From positions 12,956,986 through 13,020,985 of the forward strand of contig NC_079972.1 in NCBI RefSeq assembly GCF_029852145.1: a stretch of 64,000 nucleotides of DNA. Direction: 5' to 3'. This DNA comes from Microplitis mediator (lineage: Eukaryota; Arthropoda; Insecta; Hymenoptera; Braconidae). The position numbers and the translations under genes are program-made. How positions within the stretch are numbered: the first letter of the stretch is position 1; each line of letters opens with the position of its first letter. This document shows positions 36,051-48,850 of this stretch, in pieces. The notes beneath the pieces were generated by a model, which saw only the letters and a program-made list of their open reading frames with translations, did no database searches and was not told where the DNA came from.

Positions 36051-36296
36051 AAAGGCCGGGCTGCACCTAACAAAGTATCGAATTTTAGATTTATAATTAC
36101 GTTTTAAATATTTATGGGACTCAAATGAAAATATTCCGAGAAAGTTCCCCTGGTGGGAATTTTTCAGAGAAAATTCCGAAAAATTTCCACCAGGGTCGTC
36201 TTGTGCTTTTGCTCGGAAGCTAAAAAAATCCTTGTGCTGATAATCAATTAATGAATTAATCAAAATTTGATAATTTTTTAGATACAGCCCAGCCTT
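36051..36296. mobile_element. F6 MITE with TTAA-flanked ends, copy 1
   Basis: The ends are (TTA)AAGGCCGGGCTG and CAGCCCAGCCTT(AA), with inner similarity (AGTATCGAATTTTAGA against TAATTTTTTAGATAC). A relative lies at 58161-58368. Inside is a separate small hairpin at 36148-36194, with arms CCCTGGTGGGAATTTTTC and GAAAAATTTCCACCAGGG. Confidence 0.65.
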
Positions 36297-36526
36297 AAAA
36301 AATAGAAGTTGCCTACTAGTGACACCTACTTAAAATTTCGTGACATTGCCCAAATTGTTGTAAGATGGAATTTCCAATTATTCTTCTTGGAAGCCGCAGC
36401 AGCTGAATGTCGCAGTCTTGAAAAAATTTCATAACCTCTCTATTGTTAATTAATTGACCAAGAGTTTATTAATTAATTAATTAATTGAATAAAGTCAGTG
36501 CATTGTAATTTTTTAAAATATATACG

Positions 36527-39504
36527 ATGAGTGAAATCGAAATGAATAATTCTGACGGCGAGTCACCGCTGAAGAAGAAAAAAGGTTCGTATTAATTAAC
36601 ATATTAATGAAAACTTAATTTTGATTGATAGAAAAAAAAACTTTTAGTTCATCAAGATTCTGATACCGACAATTACAAACATTTAAATGTTTATTCAGTT
36701 AGTCGACACTCACAATCGCGTTACCTTGGCTATAAATTATATTTTGATTCAGAAGGTAAATTATTTATTAGCTTTTATAATTTTTTGACTTCCAAAAATA
36801 AAAATTATTGACCACTTGGTTGATTATATAGATGTTGATTTCGACTTCCCGTCTTTGTTGGCTAAAAAAATCGAAGCTTCAATAAATTTCATGCATAGAA
36901 ATTCAGATATATATGATAGAAATTTAACAAATCAGTCGGGATTATTTAGTGTAAGCGTCCATCGTTTTTACGAAGACGAAAACTTCATCAGCGAGTGGGT
37001 GGATTTTAAACAGGACTTGGAAAATTATCCTGAGGAGACATTAAATTGTTTAGGATTAGCTCTGTATCAATGCGTAGCACAGCAGGAACTCAGTAATGAC
37101 ACAATTACTTCTATAAGTTTACCAAAATTAAAACTAAAAGTGTTCGACTACAAACCGACTTCACCTTTTGACGGTCTAGGAGCTGGATCATGTGGAAAAT
37201 TAATTGAAATAAGTGGTCGGGTCGTGGAAATGAAGGATTCCTCGTACCAAATTGAATGGCTCCTGTTTTTATGCAGCCGCTGTTTTAGATTCGAAACCGT
37301 AAAACAGCCAGATGGGGTCCGAGCATCTCCGAAGAGATGTAGGAATTGCGGGAAGCGTAAATTTAAGCCACAGAAAGACTCTCTCTACACTAAATCATCA
37401 GCTCTACGGGATATTAGGTTGCGATATTTGGATCCAATTGACGACAACTGTCATAGGACACTCAAAATTAAATTATTGGGTGATTTAGTTGATTCTTGTT
37501 CACTTAATGATGATGTTACAATTGTGGGAATAATAAAAACCTCTTCCGCAAAAGCTAAAAGAGATATTGCTGCTGCAGAATCACTTTATCTGGAGGCGGT
37601 ATCAGTTATCAAAAACCCGGAGAGTGATCAGCTCGCGGTGACAATTTTGAATGATGACGATTATGAAGAAATTGAAAGAATTCGGGCAGAGCCTGACATA
37701 TTTTTAAAACTAGTTAGATCATTCTGCCCGTCAATTTATGGAGACGAAATGGCAAAAGCTGGATTACTGCTGAGTTTATTTGGCGGGAGTTCAAATAATG
37801 AATTGAAAGATAATATCAATGTGTTAATTGTCGGTGATTCGGGTGTTGGTAAATCAGAGCTGGTTAAAATGTGCGCAGAACTGGCTCCCAAAAGTGTTTA
37901 TGTTAATGTTGATCGCAGTACGTTATTAGGATTGAATGTTAAGTCAGCGAGAAAGAAAGGAAAGGATCCGATTGTTGAATCAGGAGCAATCGCGCAAGCA
38001 GATGGAGGCTGCTGTGTGATGGATGAATTTGAAAAATTAACAACGAAACAATATAATGATATATTTGATACGATAGAACATAACAATTTGTTTGTACACA
38101 GATCGGGAATCGATTGCTCGGTTGCTGTAAAAACTTCAATTGTTGCTGCGGTTCGTCCTGTCGGCGGCAGATATAATTATAAGAAAAGTTTTTATAAAAA
38201 TATTTGTATTAATAAGGAACTTTTATCGAGATTCGATATAATATTTATGTTATTGGATCGACCAGATCCTAAGCTCAATACTTCAAAGGCGGAACACATT
38301 ATAAATAATCGTATGAGATTACGGAATCAACGAGATGAAGTAAAAGATGCTGGTGAAACATCTGTTGTAAATAAAAATAGTTTTACACTTGAAGAAAGCC
38401 CGGTATTAAATCACACAAATGAGGAATTGATACCCAAAGCTTTATTTAAAAAATATATTTCATATGCTAGGCAGATTAATACAAATTTGTCGGAAGCTTC
38501 TGCGACGATATTGAAAAATTATTTCGTCGAATTTAAGCACAGAAATTTTTATAGTGAATTATTTGTTTCCAATCGACTATTGGAGAGCTTGATACGTCTG
38601 ACCCAAGTATTTATTATTACTATTACACTGGTACCAAAAGTTGAAGGATATGATCATAAATTTTTAGGTGATTTTCAAAAAGCTGTCACTTGGTAAAAAT
38701 CGGCTGTAGAATCCGAAAAAAAAGCAAATTAAAGACGAATTTTTGAGTTTTCTCTGAAAAACTCCGTTCTAAGGTTATGAATATTTTTTCAAAGTTCTAG
38801 AGTTTTTCAGAGAAAAGTCAGAAAAATTTCCCCCAGGGTTGAGTTCAAATATTTTTATCACTGATAGTTTTCGAGGATTTATAAGAAAACCAGACAACAA
38901 AATTTTCAAAAATTTTTCCTTTCTTTCAAAAGGTCTAGCCGATAATTTTTTTTTGTAATGGCTCAAAAACTTTCAGTGTCTCTCCCTATTTAATTTGACG
39001 TCTCAGGAGCTCTTTGGAAACTTTTTTTGATAATTTATCGATATTCAAAGCAAAAATGACATTTTTGACTAATAATTAATTACTCGGAAATCAACGTCCA
39101 TTTTTTGCTGTCTTTTCAAAATCACCTAAAAATTTACAACTTTTTTAGTATCCTTTCATTTTTGTGACCAGTGAATTATTATTATTTTTATTTTTGAAAA
39201 ATTTATTAATTGTAGGCGCGAGCAAAATCTGAACTTCGCGAGGAGACCAACGAAAAAGATGCTCAGGAAGTTATAAAAATTCACAAATTTACAATGGACT
39301 GTTTGAAAAAAGTCATTTTAGAATCACGCCCAAAAATTCGATATAAAAAATCAGCGAGTGAAGTAAGCGGATAATTTACAAAATTTGTTATTTTTTTAAA
39401 TTTTTATAGTAATTGGGATTTTATTACAGGATATTAGATTGTACTTCAAAGAAGAAGATAAACAAACAATTGTCGTAAAAAAAGAGTTAATGATAACTAA
39501 TTAA
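36527..39504 (+). CDS. MCM8: MCM8 helicase homologue (homologous recombination / meiosis)
   Basis: Five exons (36527-36584, 36648-36755, 36832-38606, 39216-39362, 39430-39504) join in frame with GT..AG introns to give about 720 aa. Order of parts: a short polar N-terminus, the YLGYKLYFDSED segment, an OB fold with a CxxC..CxxC zinc site (C203, C206, C225, C228) and LLGDLVDSCSLNDDVTIVGI, then the MCM AAA+ core. Walker A is GDSGVGKS (390-397), Walker B VMDEFE (451-456) and the arginine finger LLSRFD (519-524). The C-terminal helical domain has LLESLIRLTQ joined to ARAKSELREE across an intron. The LVDSC and RLTQARA blocks favour MCM8 over MCM2-7 and MCM9. MCM8 family members act, usually with MCM9, in double-strand break repair and, in flies (REC), in meiotic crossing-over. 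The sensor-1 motif reads AVRP (495-498) where MCM proteins normally have AANP. Confidence 0.9.
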
Positions 39505-39910
39505 TGATAACTGATCATTTATTTTTACGAAGATCAATTTCTTTTCGTTTACTTAAACTATTCAAATATTTATTTATAATTTTTTTTCAATTGCGTTTAA
39601 ATAAATAATAATAATAATAATTTTTTTTTAATCTTTTGGTTTTTATTTAAGTCAAAATAATTATATAAACCGACGTGTGATATTTTAATATAAACAGCAT
39701 TAATTTATATGAGTAATAGTATAGATATGTCATGTTTTCATATATTATAAATTGTAAAGTACATATTACGCATAGTTTAAATGACGCAATTTGATAATTA
39801 AATTGTCACTATGACACTTTAAGCGATGAGTATTATTTTAATATGTTATTTTATTAAGTATTTAGAGTCAATTATTTTTATTACGATGTCATTTAAGTCA
39901 AAATATAAAT

Positions 39911-40099
39911 ACACTGTGAAAAATTCGGAGTGATTACGGATTTTATTTAAATCCGCATTCACTCTGACTCGGAGTTTTGATATTGAAATAAACTCTCCTT
40001 CCAACTCGGAGGGAATTTAACTCCGAGGGGATTAAATTAACTAAACAGTCACCCGTTGCGCATTCTCTCTGGATTAACTCCGCTAATTTTTCACAGTGT
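39911..40099. mobile_element. F5 MITE copy 2 (intact)
   Basis: It is 189 bp with perfect 15-bp terminal inverted repeats, ACACTGTGAAAAATT and AATTTTTCACAGTGT. Several GGAGT/ACTCC motifs lie inside. Other members are at 29133-29846 and 62358-62780, both carrying insertions. Confidence 0.85.
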
Positions 40100-41069
40100 A
40101 ACTATTAATGGAAATTACGAAAATTTTAATTTATTTAAAGTTTACCTTGAAAAATTTCCAAGTTCAAAGTCGGTTATTATTTAAACTACTAAATTTTTGA
40201 AAATTTTACTCGACCCTGGTATCAGACCTTGAGTTGATAATTTTTCTTCCAGCGGAAGTTTGACGGAAGCCTTGAGTTTGAAAGTTTAATAGCAAAATTA
40301 AATAATTTAAGTATCATAAGCTGTCATGTATATGTTAGAACAGTGAAACCTGATAAAGTTAATTTTTATTAATTTACCAGCAGCCCTGAAAATTAATAAT
40401 AAAAAATTTTCTTCTCAAATTAAATTACCATAAATTTAAATTACGCCATAATTAAATTTTCTGTTATAAAATCTCACTGCTGTCATTTTTAATTAATTAA
40501 AAATAATAAATTTAAAATTTATGTTAAAAATCACGGGTCAATTTTCTGACTTACCGTCTAATTAATAAAATTGATTAATCAGTTTTTCAAATAATTAATA
40601 ATTAACGAGCAACCCACAGTCACTACGTGACTGCCCGAGTATCACTACCAAATTTAATAAATTTGATTTGCTCCTTTATTAAGGTCTTAACAACTCACTT
40701 TCAGATGTTTTCATTAATTTGCAAACCAATCGATTTAAAAAATCTGTGTTAATTATAGGATTTAAAAAAACCTACACGATCAAATTTTTTTTGTAAGTCG
40801 TCGATACATTTTGATTTCTAAAATATATCAACTACGATAAAAAATACAAAAAACTGAAATACGAAAAATTTCGTGAGTTTACCAAAAGGCTGTTGTCTTT
40901 TATTGATACAAAAAAAATCCAGCATCTAATCTCAGAGTTTTTAAAAATTTTAATGCCCGTAATTTTATAAAATCATTAATTATTATCATAGATACATAGC
41001 ATGGACTACATTCTTCTTCTTTTCTCTTAATAATATAAATATTAGATGTATATTCGGTGTCACACTTAA

Positions 41070-41233
41070 ATAACCGCAGACAAAATAACCGAATGACAAA
41101 ATAAACGACGACAAAACACACAAAAAACCGTGATAAAAGGGCGGTTATTTTGTCGTTCGGTTATTTTGTCATTCGGTTATTTTGTCATTCGGTTATTTTG
41201 TCATTCGGTTATTTTGTCGCGGTTATTTTGTCT
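41070..41233. repeat. Inverted array of 16-bp units (CGGTTATTTTGTCATT)
   Basis: The right side (41140-41233) has about six head-to-tail units of CGGTTATTTTGTCATT or close variants. The left side (41070-41118) has about three of the same units in inverted orientation. About 20 bp separate the two sides, so the whole can form a long hairpin in several registers. Confidence 0.85.
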
Positions 41234-42483
41234 TTGGTTGAACTGTTACGCAACCGTATATTCAGTGATAGAATAATTAGTATTAATTTATTTAGAGAAG
41301 ATAAATATACAATCGACTTTTTTTGGCGCCTAATTTAAATGTATTGCGAATGATATAAATAACTTTGTTTCACTCAATACTTGGCAATAAAAAAGAGTTT
41401 AAAGCATGAAAAGGCACAAATTCAAGTTAAGATCTTAATAACGATATCAAATTAAATAACAACTTATTTTATCATATAGATATGGCGGGAAAAAAATTTT
41501 CCTTATTCTCTTAATAATACAGATAATTTAAATATACTTACGTGTCTCTATAAATATTGATGATTAATTTCGCTTGATTGTCGTCAGCTAAAATAATTTC
41601 TATAAATAAATAATAAGGAAACAGGTTTTAAAATTATAAATAAAAGTAATTATGATTTTTTTTAAATATTAATAATAATATTATTTAAACGTAGTCTTTA
41701 ATCGTTTTATATTGCCAGTCCGAACACCCGTCAAGGCATTTCATATTTATTTATATATATATCTATTTAATAAACTGATAAATAATTAATATACTTATAT
41801 AATTATAACCAATTACTTAATTCATTTTGTTATATTTAATGTTTTTTTATTAGTCAATATGGTATCATTATTATTATTGTGTATTTTTTATATATATATA
41901 CATATTCGTACAACGTATTACATATCTAGTTTCACAGTCTAAAATAAAGCGGGGAGGAAAATTTATTATTTTTCAATGACAAAATTTAGTATTCGAATAA
42001 ATATCAATAGATTTAATAATATCAATAATTTATGCAATTTAAATATTAGAGGACTTGTTTTTTATTTTATTTACTTTACTTAAGTATTTATAAGATTAAG
42101 GTATAAATTTTTTTTTATAGAACAAAGAAAATTTTATCTTCTTTAATTAACTATAGATCATTGCAGTGCTGCATAGTTTTTAATTAGTATATTTTTAAAT
42201 TATTTATTCCACCAAGTCTTCATTTTAAGACATTACAATTACGGTTACTTCATTCTTTACTTAATGATTTATTATTTTTAAATCTTTCATTAAACGACAA
42301 CTAGACAATTGTGGTATGTACAATAAACAATGTACAATGTTCTTTTTTTTTTTTTTTATTATAATTCTACAAAATGCAGGGTGATTTTTTTTTCTTGTCA
42401 TTTATTTTTTTTATTTTTATTGTTATATTTATTTAATTGATAATCGTTTTCTGATAACATTAACACATATATTTACTACAAAA

Positions 42484-42561
<78 letters not shown>
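42484..42561. repeat. (ATT)n microsatellite
   Basis: About 26 uninterrupted ATT units. Confidence 0.95.
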
Positions 42562-42564
<3 letters not shown>

Positions 42565-44250
42565 TACCATCAGTAATAAAATTAAAAATAATATATGTTA
42601 TAAATAAATGAATTAATGTTGCAAAAAAATGACACGATTACCGCAGTCACACAATTAAATATTTCTATAATATATATTTATCTTATATATTTATATAGAC
42701 TTTATTTTATTTTATAATTTAAGTGCCATGCACAATATCAACTTATTTAATTATTAATTAATTAATTAATTAATAGCTATTAATATTAATAATTTCAATG
42801 ATAACAACGACGCATGATGCAGTAAATGGCAGCATCCGATGATGAATTTTATATAATAACAATAATGTCTATATTTATTACATTAATAATAATTACGAGT
42901 CCACTTAAAAATCGAGATTTTTTTTAAACCTGGAATTTTATTTTTTATTTTTCAATGAAAGCTACGGATGGAACTGAACCGATTCTAAATTATCGGTAAT
43001 TTAAAAATGATTTTTTTTTTATATTTTTGGTAATAATGATAATAATAATAATAATCATATATATATTAGGGCATGTATATATTTATTTATAATTATAATT
43101 ATTAATTAATGGGGTAAAGCAAAGTCGTTTTTTTAGCTCTGACGTTTTGAGTTCATTTTTTTTTTAAATTGAGTACCGATCCTCAAGGACCGACCGCGCA
43201 TTATTTAAATTTATTTATTTAATTTGTTTATCAGGTAATTAGTGGGGCAGTGCTTTATGTACAACGTAGGCAAGACCGAGCCCACGGCACCGTCGAACGC
43301 AACTTCAATAATTTTTTTTCCTTACAAAGTTTTTTAAAACTTTTATTTCACTTGTAGTATCGCATAATAATTTTTTTTTTTTGCTAATAAACATAAATTT
43401 TAAAAGCTTATCATTACAAACGTGAAAAAATTTTATTATCGCGGGTTGACAACGACAATAAATCCCTTCGTAACATTACAATTACATCCATTTTATTATT
43501 ATTTATATTTTTGTCTAATCCAAGCTCTTCTACTCGGAGTACAGCGACATTATTTTTAAATCCTCTACCATTTATTTATTAAACCGATTTTTTTTTATTC
43601 TACTGAAATAAAACCCGTGCATTTTAATTCATTATTTCAAATTCAATCTAATTAATTAATTTTTTTTATATATATAATAATAATAATCCGTGGCATAGAC
43701 AATTTAGTTGATAAAATTTTAATAATTACCGAGTTTATTAATGAGTAAATACTTGTCGTGCGTTAAAACTTGTGCAGTAATTACAAAATAATAATTAATT
43801 TTTTTAATTAAAACTATTATTTTAATAACTTTCTAATTCGGTCATCGAATTACACAATTACAAGACTTTATTTTTTTTATCAACACTCGGAATTTAAAAT
43901 TTATTAATAATTTTTAATTAATCATCGGTAATTATAATAATTTATTAAATACTAATTATTTTAACCCTATAATACACTCATTAATAACAGTAACGACAGA
44001 AAAATATCATTTTACTCTGATTATAACGAAGTTTTGCATTGACATACATAAGTAATATCTTTCATGACATTTATAATAATTATTATTAATATTATTATTA
44101 TTACTATCATCATTAATGTCCGATTAATAATTTTTATTAAACACGGTCACTCGTAATCTTAACGCGCGATATATTTTAGCAATAAATTAACATTAACAAC
44201 AATAATAATAATAATAATACAATTTTTTTTATTAATTACTATATATATAT

Positions 44251-45270
44251 TAGGGTGTGTCATTTTAAGGCTATATTTTTTTTTTTACTGCTATACCAGA
44301 AAATCTGGTAGTATATAGAAAATAAAAAATTATGCCGCTGGGCTAAAGGGTTTAAGTCCAATAGCGGCTTAGCTCATCAAAAAATTCGATTTCCCATTTA
44401 AATAACACGGGAAATTTTTTTTTTTAACTTTGAGTATTTTTAACTCGTGAACAAATCAATAGATCGAATTGACTAATACATATTTTTATAGGAAATTGAA
44501 CGTTCTGCAAAAAAGGTCTCTTATCATTTTTTGATAAATCCATCTGTTCAAAAGTTATGGAAGCTTGAAGTCAAGTTATAGTAAATTTCGAGATCTTTTT
44601 ACTTTTCCGGCAAAACTATAAGACTTATCACAAAATATCAAAGAATCTTTTTTGTAGACAATTTTATTTCCTACAAATTGTTATCAGTAAAATTTTTTCA
44701 AACTCCGCATTGTTTTCTAGTTATTTTCATTTTAATTTCAAGCTTTTAAAAAAGTAGTGTTCTGATAGATTTCAAGAGCTCGACATTGAAATGAAAATAA
44801 CTAGAAAACAATGGGGAATTTTTAAAAACTTTACTGATAATAATTTGTAGTAAATAAAATTGTCTACAAAAAAGATTCTTTGATATTTTGTGATAAGTCT
44901 GATAGTTTTGCCGGAAAAGTAAAAAGATCTCGAAATTTACTATAACTTGACTTCAAGCTTCCATAACTTTTGAACAGATGGATTTATCAAAAAATGATAA
45001 GAGACCTTTTTTGCAGAACGTTCAATTTCCTATAAAAATATGTATTAGTCAATTCGATCTATTGATTTGTTCACGAGTTAAAAACACTCAAAGTTAAAAA
45101 ATAAAATTTCTCGTGTTATTTAAATGGGAAATCGAATTTTTTGATGAGCTAAGCCGCTATTGGACTTAAACCCTTTAGCCCAGCGGCATAATTTTTTATT
45201 TTCTATATACTACCAGATTTTCTGGTATAGCAGTAAAAAAAAAAATATAGTCTTAAAATGACACACCCTA
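44251..45270. mobile_element. F3 ~1-kb near-perfect palindrome (foldback element), copy 2
   Basis: This is the better preserved copy. The ends are TAGGGTGTGTCATTTTAAG and CTTAAAATGACACACCCTA, flanked on both sides by ATATATAT. The inverted identity extends over almost the whole 1020 bp about a centre near 44760. Sites such as CCGCTATTGGACTTAAACCC and ACCAGAAAATCTGGT appear once in each arm. It shares interior sequence with 24572-25556 but has extra outer segments. Confidence 0.9.
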
Positions 45271-46686
45271 ATATATATGCATATATTTATATATCTAAAG
45301 CTCTTAGTCGAGTAGTTACGTACAAATTGTGTAGCATCGTTTAATATTTTAGATAAGAAAGTTTTTAAATGGATGTAGGATACTTAGATTTTTTTATTAG
45401 TCATATTTTTTTATGTTTTAACAAATTACGATAGACATCAACCCTTTAAATTATTTTTATTTATTTAAATAGTTTTTAAATGACAGTTTTAAAATAGAGG
45501 CAGGCATACCAGGGACACGTTTTTTTTTATTTTTTTTTACGTGACTGTTATTGACAAAAATATTTAGTGCAATTAATATATATATATATATATAAATATA
45601 CATATATATGAATATGGATATATATATATATTTAATATTATTTACATATACGCAAAAATAAATTTTCTACAATAAATAATAATTAGCATAGAGTGCACTC
45701 ATGATTATTATTTACAATATGATTTATACTTATAATTAAATATATATGACAATAATATAATATAATAAATTAAAAAATAAACAAACGTAAGAGTGATTTA
45801 TTATATATTTTTTTTTAACGATGGAAGCATCAATGGTGTCCATTGTCGGGTGTTCGGCGATTTCACTATCATTTACTCCGCACTTAATTAATGTTTTAAT
45901 TTATTGTTAATTAATAAACTTTTTTTACTATCGAATAAATGAATAGTTATCAAGGAGTATGACAATGGTATTTATTATTATTATTCATGTCAATATTCAA
46001 GTTATGAAGACGATAATTTATTTAATTTATTAAACTGATGGACGATGGGTCGAAGATTGTTGCCGGAGGTGGAAAAAAAATTTCGATTAAAGAATAACTT
46101 TAAGACATTTGGTCCCAACCGAAACATAAGTTATTTTAAAAATATTTTTTTTTAAAATTCGAGTTTAATTACAGCGGACAGCCAACGTAAGACCGAGCGA
46201 ACGAACAAATTTAATTTTTAAATTATTATTTTAAATTAAGAGTTTGAATAAATTTTAAGTCGGGACCTTTATTTGATATCCACTTAAATTAGTTGTAAAT
46301 TAATTAAATATATTTAAATTAATCGCAATTAGCGTCTTCATTATTTTAATAATAATAATTTATATATTTATTATTAATAGTAAATCATTTTTTTAAGTAG
46401 ACAATTTAATGGCCATAGTCTTCAAAGACTTTTATATATATAATTTATATATATATTTGTCTTAATCGCATTAACTGGCAACTGTTATTACAAATCATAT
46501 ATATTTTTTAAAATCTTTGTTACAATATAAATTCTTATAATTAAAATAATTAACATTTATTATTATAATTATTAATAAAAAAAAAAATATTAATTCCTTC
46601 AATTCCCCAAGTGCTAAAAAAAAGACAAAAATAAACCCGACAAAAAAAATTTTTAAATATCTACATAAATAATATTTTTAAAAATT

Positions 46687-46886
46687 GATCCTGAAGTTAA
46701 CAGACAAGTAAAAATTTTTGAATTTTTATTTTCAAGAAATAAATTAAAAAAAAATAAAAGTAAAGAAATGCACATGTAGAAAATTTAAAAAACTACAGGT
46801 GCAATTTTTTTAAATATTTTTTTTTTTATAATTTATCGTTCCAAAAAAAATCAAAAAATTATCAGACCTCGGCTAACTTCAGTATC
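46687..46886 (-). mobile_element. F1 MITE copy 9
   Basis: This reverse copy starts GATCCTGAAGTTAACAGAC and ends CGGCTAACTTCAGTATC, with an intact central hairpin (GCACATGTAG..CTACAGGTGC). It is followed after 10 bp by copy 10 in the same orientation. Confidence 0.85.
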
Positions 46887-46896
46887 ATAAAAAAAT

Positions 46897-47081
46897 GATC
46901 CTGAAGATAACAGAAAATTAAAAATTTTTAACAAATTAATTACAAAAAAAAAAAACTAAAAATATGCACATGTAGAAAATTCAAAAAACTATAAGTGCAA
47001 TTTTTTTGAATATTTTTTTTTTATGATTTGTCGATTTAAAAAAAATTTTTAAATTATCAGATGTCGGGCAACTTCAGTATC
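46897..47081 (-). mobile_element. F1 MITE copy 10
   Basis: It starts GATCCTGAAGATAACAGA and ends CGGGCAACTTCAGTATC. The A-rich spacer between copies 9 and 10 (ATAAAAAAAT) resembles the sequence right of copy 10 (ATTAAAAAAAT), which suggests a shared target. Confidence 0.8.
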
Positions 47082-48795
47082 ATTAAAAAAATATAAGTGT
47101 TAAGTAATTGGGTAATTAAAATAATGAATTATATAAATATATATGTTTTAAATCTTAACGAATTATTTTTATTGGGCTTTTGACAGGTTCGTTCGCTCGA
47201 CTGATGATACATTATTGCCTATACTTAATTTATCAAGTACGGGCTATTTATTATTATTATTTTTTTTAAATATTCAAGTTAAATCAGTATTTGAAAATTC
47301 ATTTATTTATTCATTCATTTATTTATTTATTTATAATTTTAATTATTTAGATAATGGTAGAGTAGAGTAGGTGTAGATAAGGAAGTCAAAAATGGTAAGT
47401 ATCAATGAACGATGGATGTAATTATTAATTAATAATATTAATAATAATTTAAATATATACGAAATATAACAATAACAGTGAATAACACGATAACGATGAC
47501 ACTCGGCACCGATTGTTTCAAATATTTTTTTTTATTTTAATATTTATTATAATTATTCGACTATACACGACGTTATATTTAAATAATATAACGATACCTC
47601 CGAATGAACGCCTGGTCTAGACGGAGGCTTATTTATTCTTGTTAATTTTTTTTTATTTCCTCTTATTTATTCCCATTGATTTTATTTATCAATAAAATAA
47701 TAATTATTATTTCTCGAACTTGAATTATCATAACAGGCCAAGTTGCGCTTTAAATAATTATAATTAGCGTTTAAAGGGACGAAGCTCGATCTGCCGATCG
47801 GTTTATCGATCGATCCGTATTTCGTTGATTTCGCGTTAACACTTTTTAATTATTTATTTATTATTTTATAATAATTAATATTTTTAGTCGCAAGTCCAAC
47901 GCATTTCTTTTCCTATCATCCGTTATTACAATAATTAATAATCATTACCACACATCACACGCATCCACTTGCAATTAAACTAATTATCATTAGTCATTAG
48001 TAATTACTTTTATTTATTATTACAATAACTTTTTTTAATATCGATTCGAACGACAGACCAATCGTGGATTCATTATACATTCGTTTACAACTATTACAGT
48101 ACCTACTAATTAATTAATTAATTAATTATGTCACGCTTTTAAATTAATTAAACGCATTCATAATCAAATTTATATTTTTTTCCGGCAGTTTAATTAAGTA
48201 GGTACTCCCCCGAATTTAAATGAGGGTTTAAAGCATCCCACATTATTTAAATATATTTATTTATCCCTCAAAACTATTCTAAAATTTATTCCCTGCGCTT
48301 TTATTTATTTCACCTGCTTTACTTTATTTATTTATATTTTTTTTTAAATTCTACATAAAATGACCATCGTTAAAAGTTTAAATCTCTAAGTTATTTTTTT
48401 TTTCATTAATTATTTAATTATTTAATTTTTTTTTTGCTTTTTTCTTTTTTTTCCAGAGCCTCGGGAAACTAAATCGACCTAAGTCGTATAACAAGAGGCG
48501 AGGCGCAACGAGGACGCGATTTATACTAAAAATTAATAAATTACAGTTTAAAATAAAATATATTTAGTATTTTTAATTTATAATCTTAATAATAATAATA
48601 ATATATATTTAAATAACAATATTGTTATTAACACTTGCAGCCTGACAAAATAATTAAAAATAATAATAATAATAATAATAATAATAATTTCTCATTAAAA
48701 AGTAAATATATTTTTTTTCTTCGCAGCCTCGTCGCAACCACGTGCTTAACACAGCGTTAATCATTTTTCATCTCACTATTTATTTTATTAATTAA

Positions 48796-48797
<2 letters not shown>

Positions 48798-48850
<53 letters not shown>
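48798..48850. repeat. (ATT)n microsatellite
   Basis: About 17 uninterrupted units. Confidence 0.95.

Noticed and set aside
36816..36831. Met at 36816 as the MCM8 start
   Set aside because: It lies in intron sequence before a clear acceptor at 36830-36831; two upstream exons supply a better N-terminus with YLGYKLYFDSED, which matches the family.
41140..41233. Array of short repeats considered as CRISPR-like
   Set aside because: Units are 16 bp, directly adjacent without unique spacers, in animal DNA.
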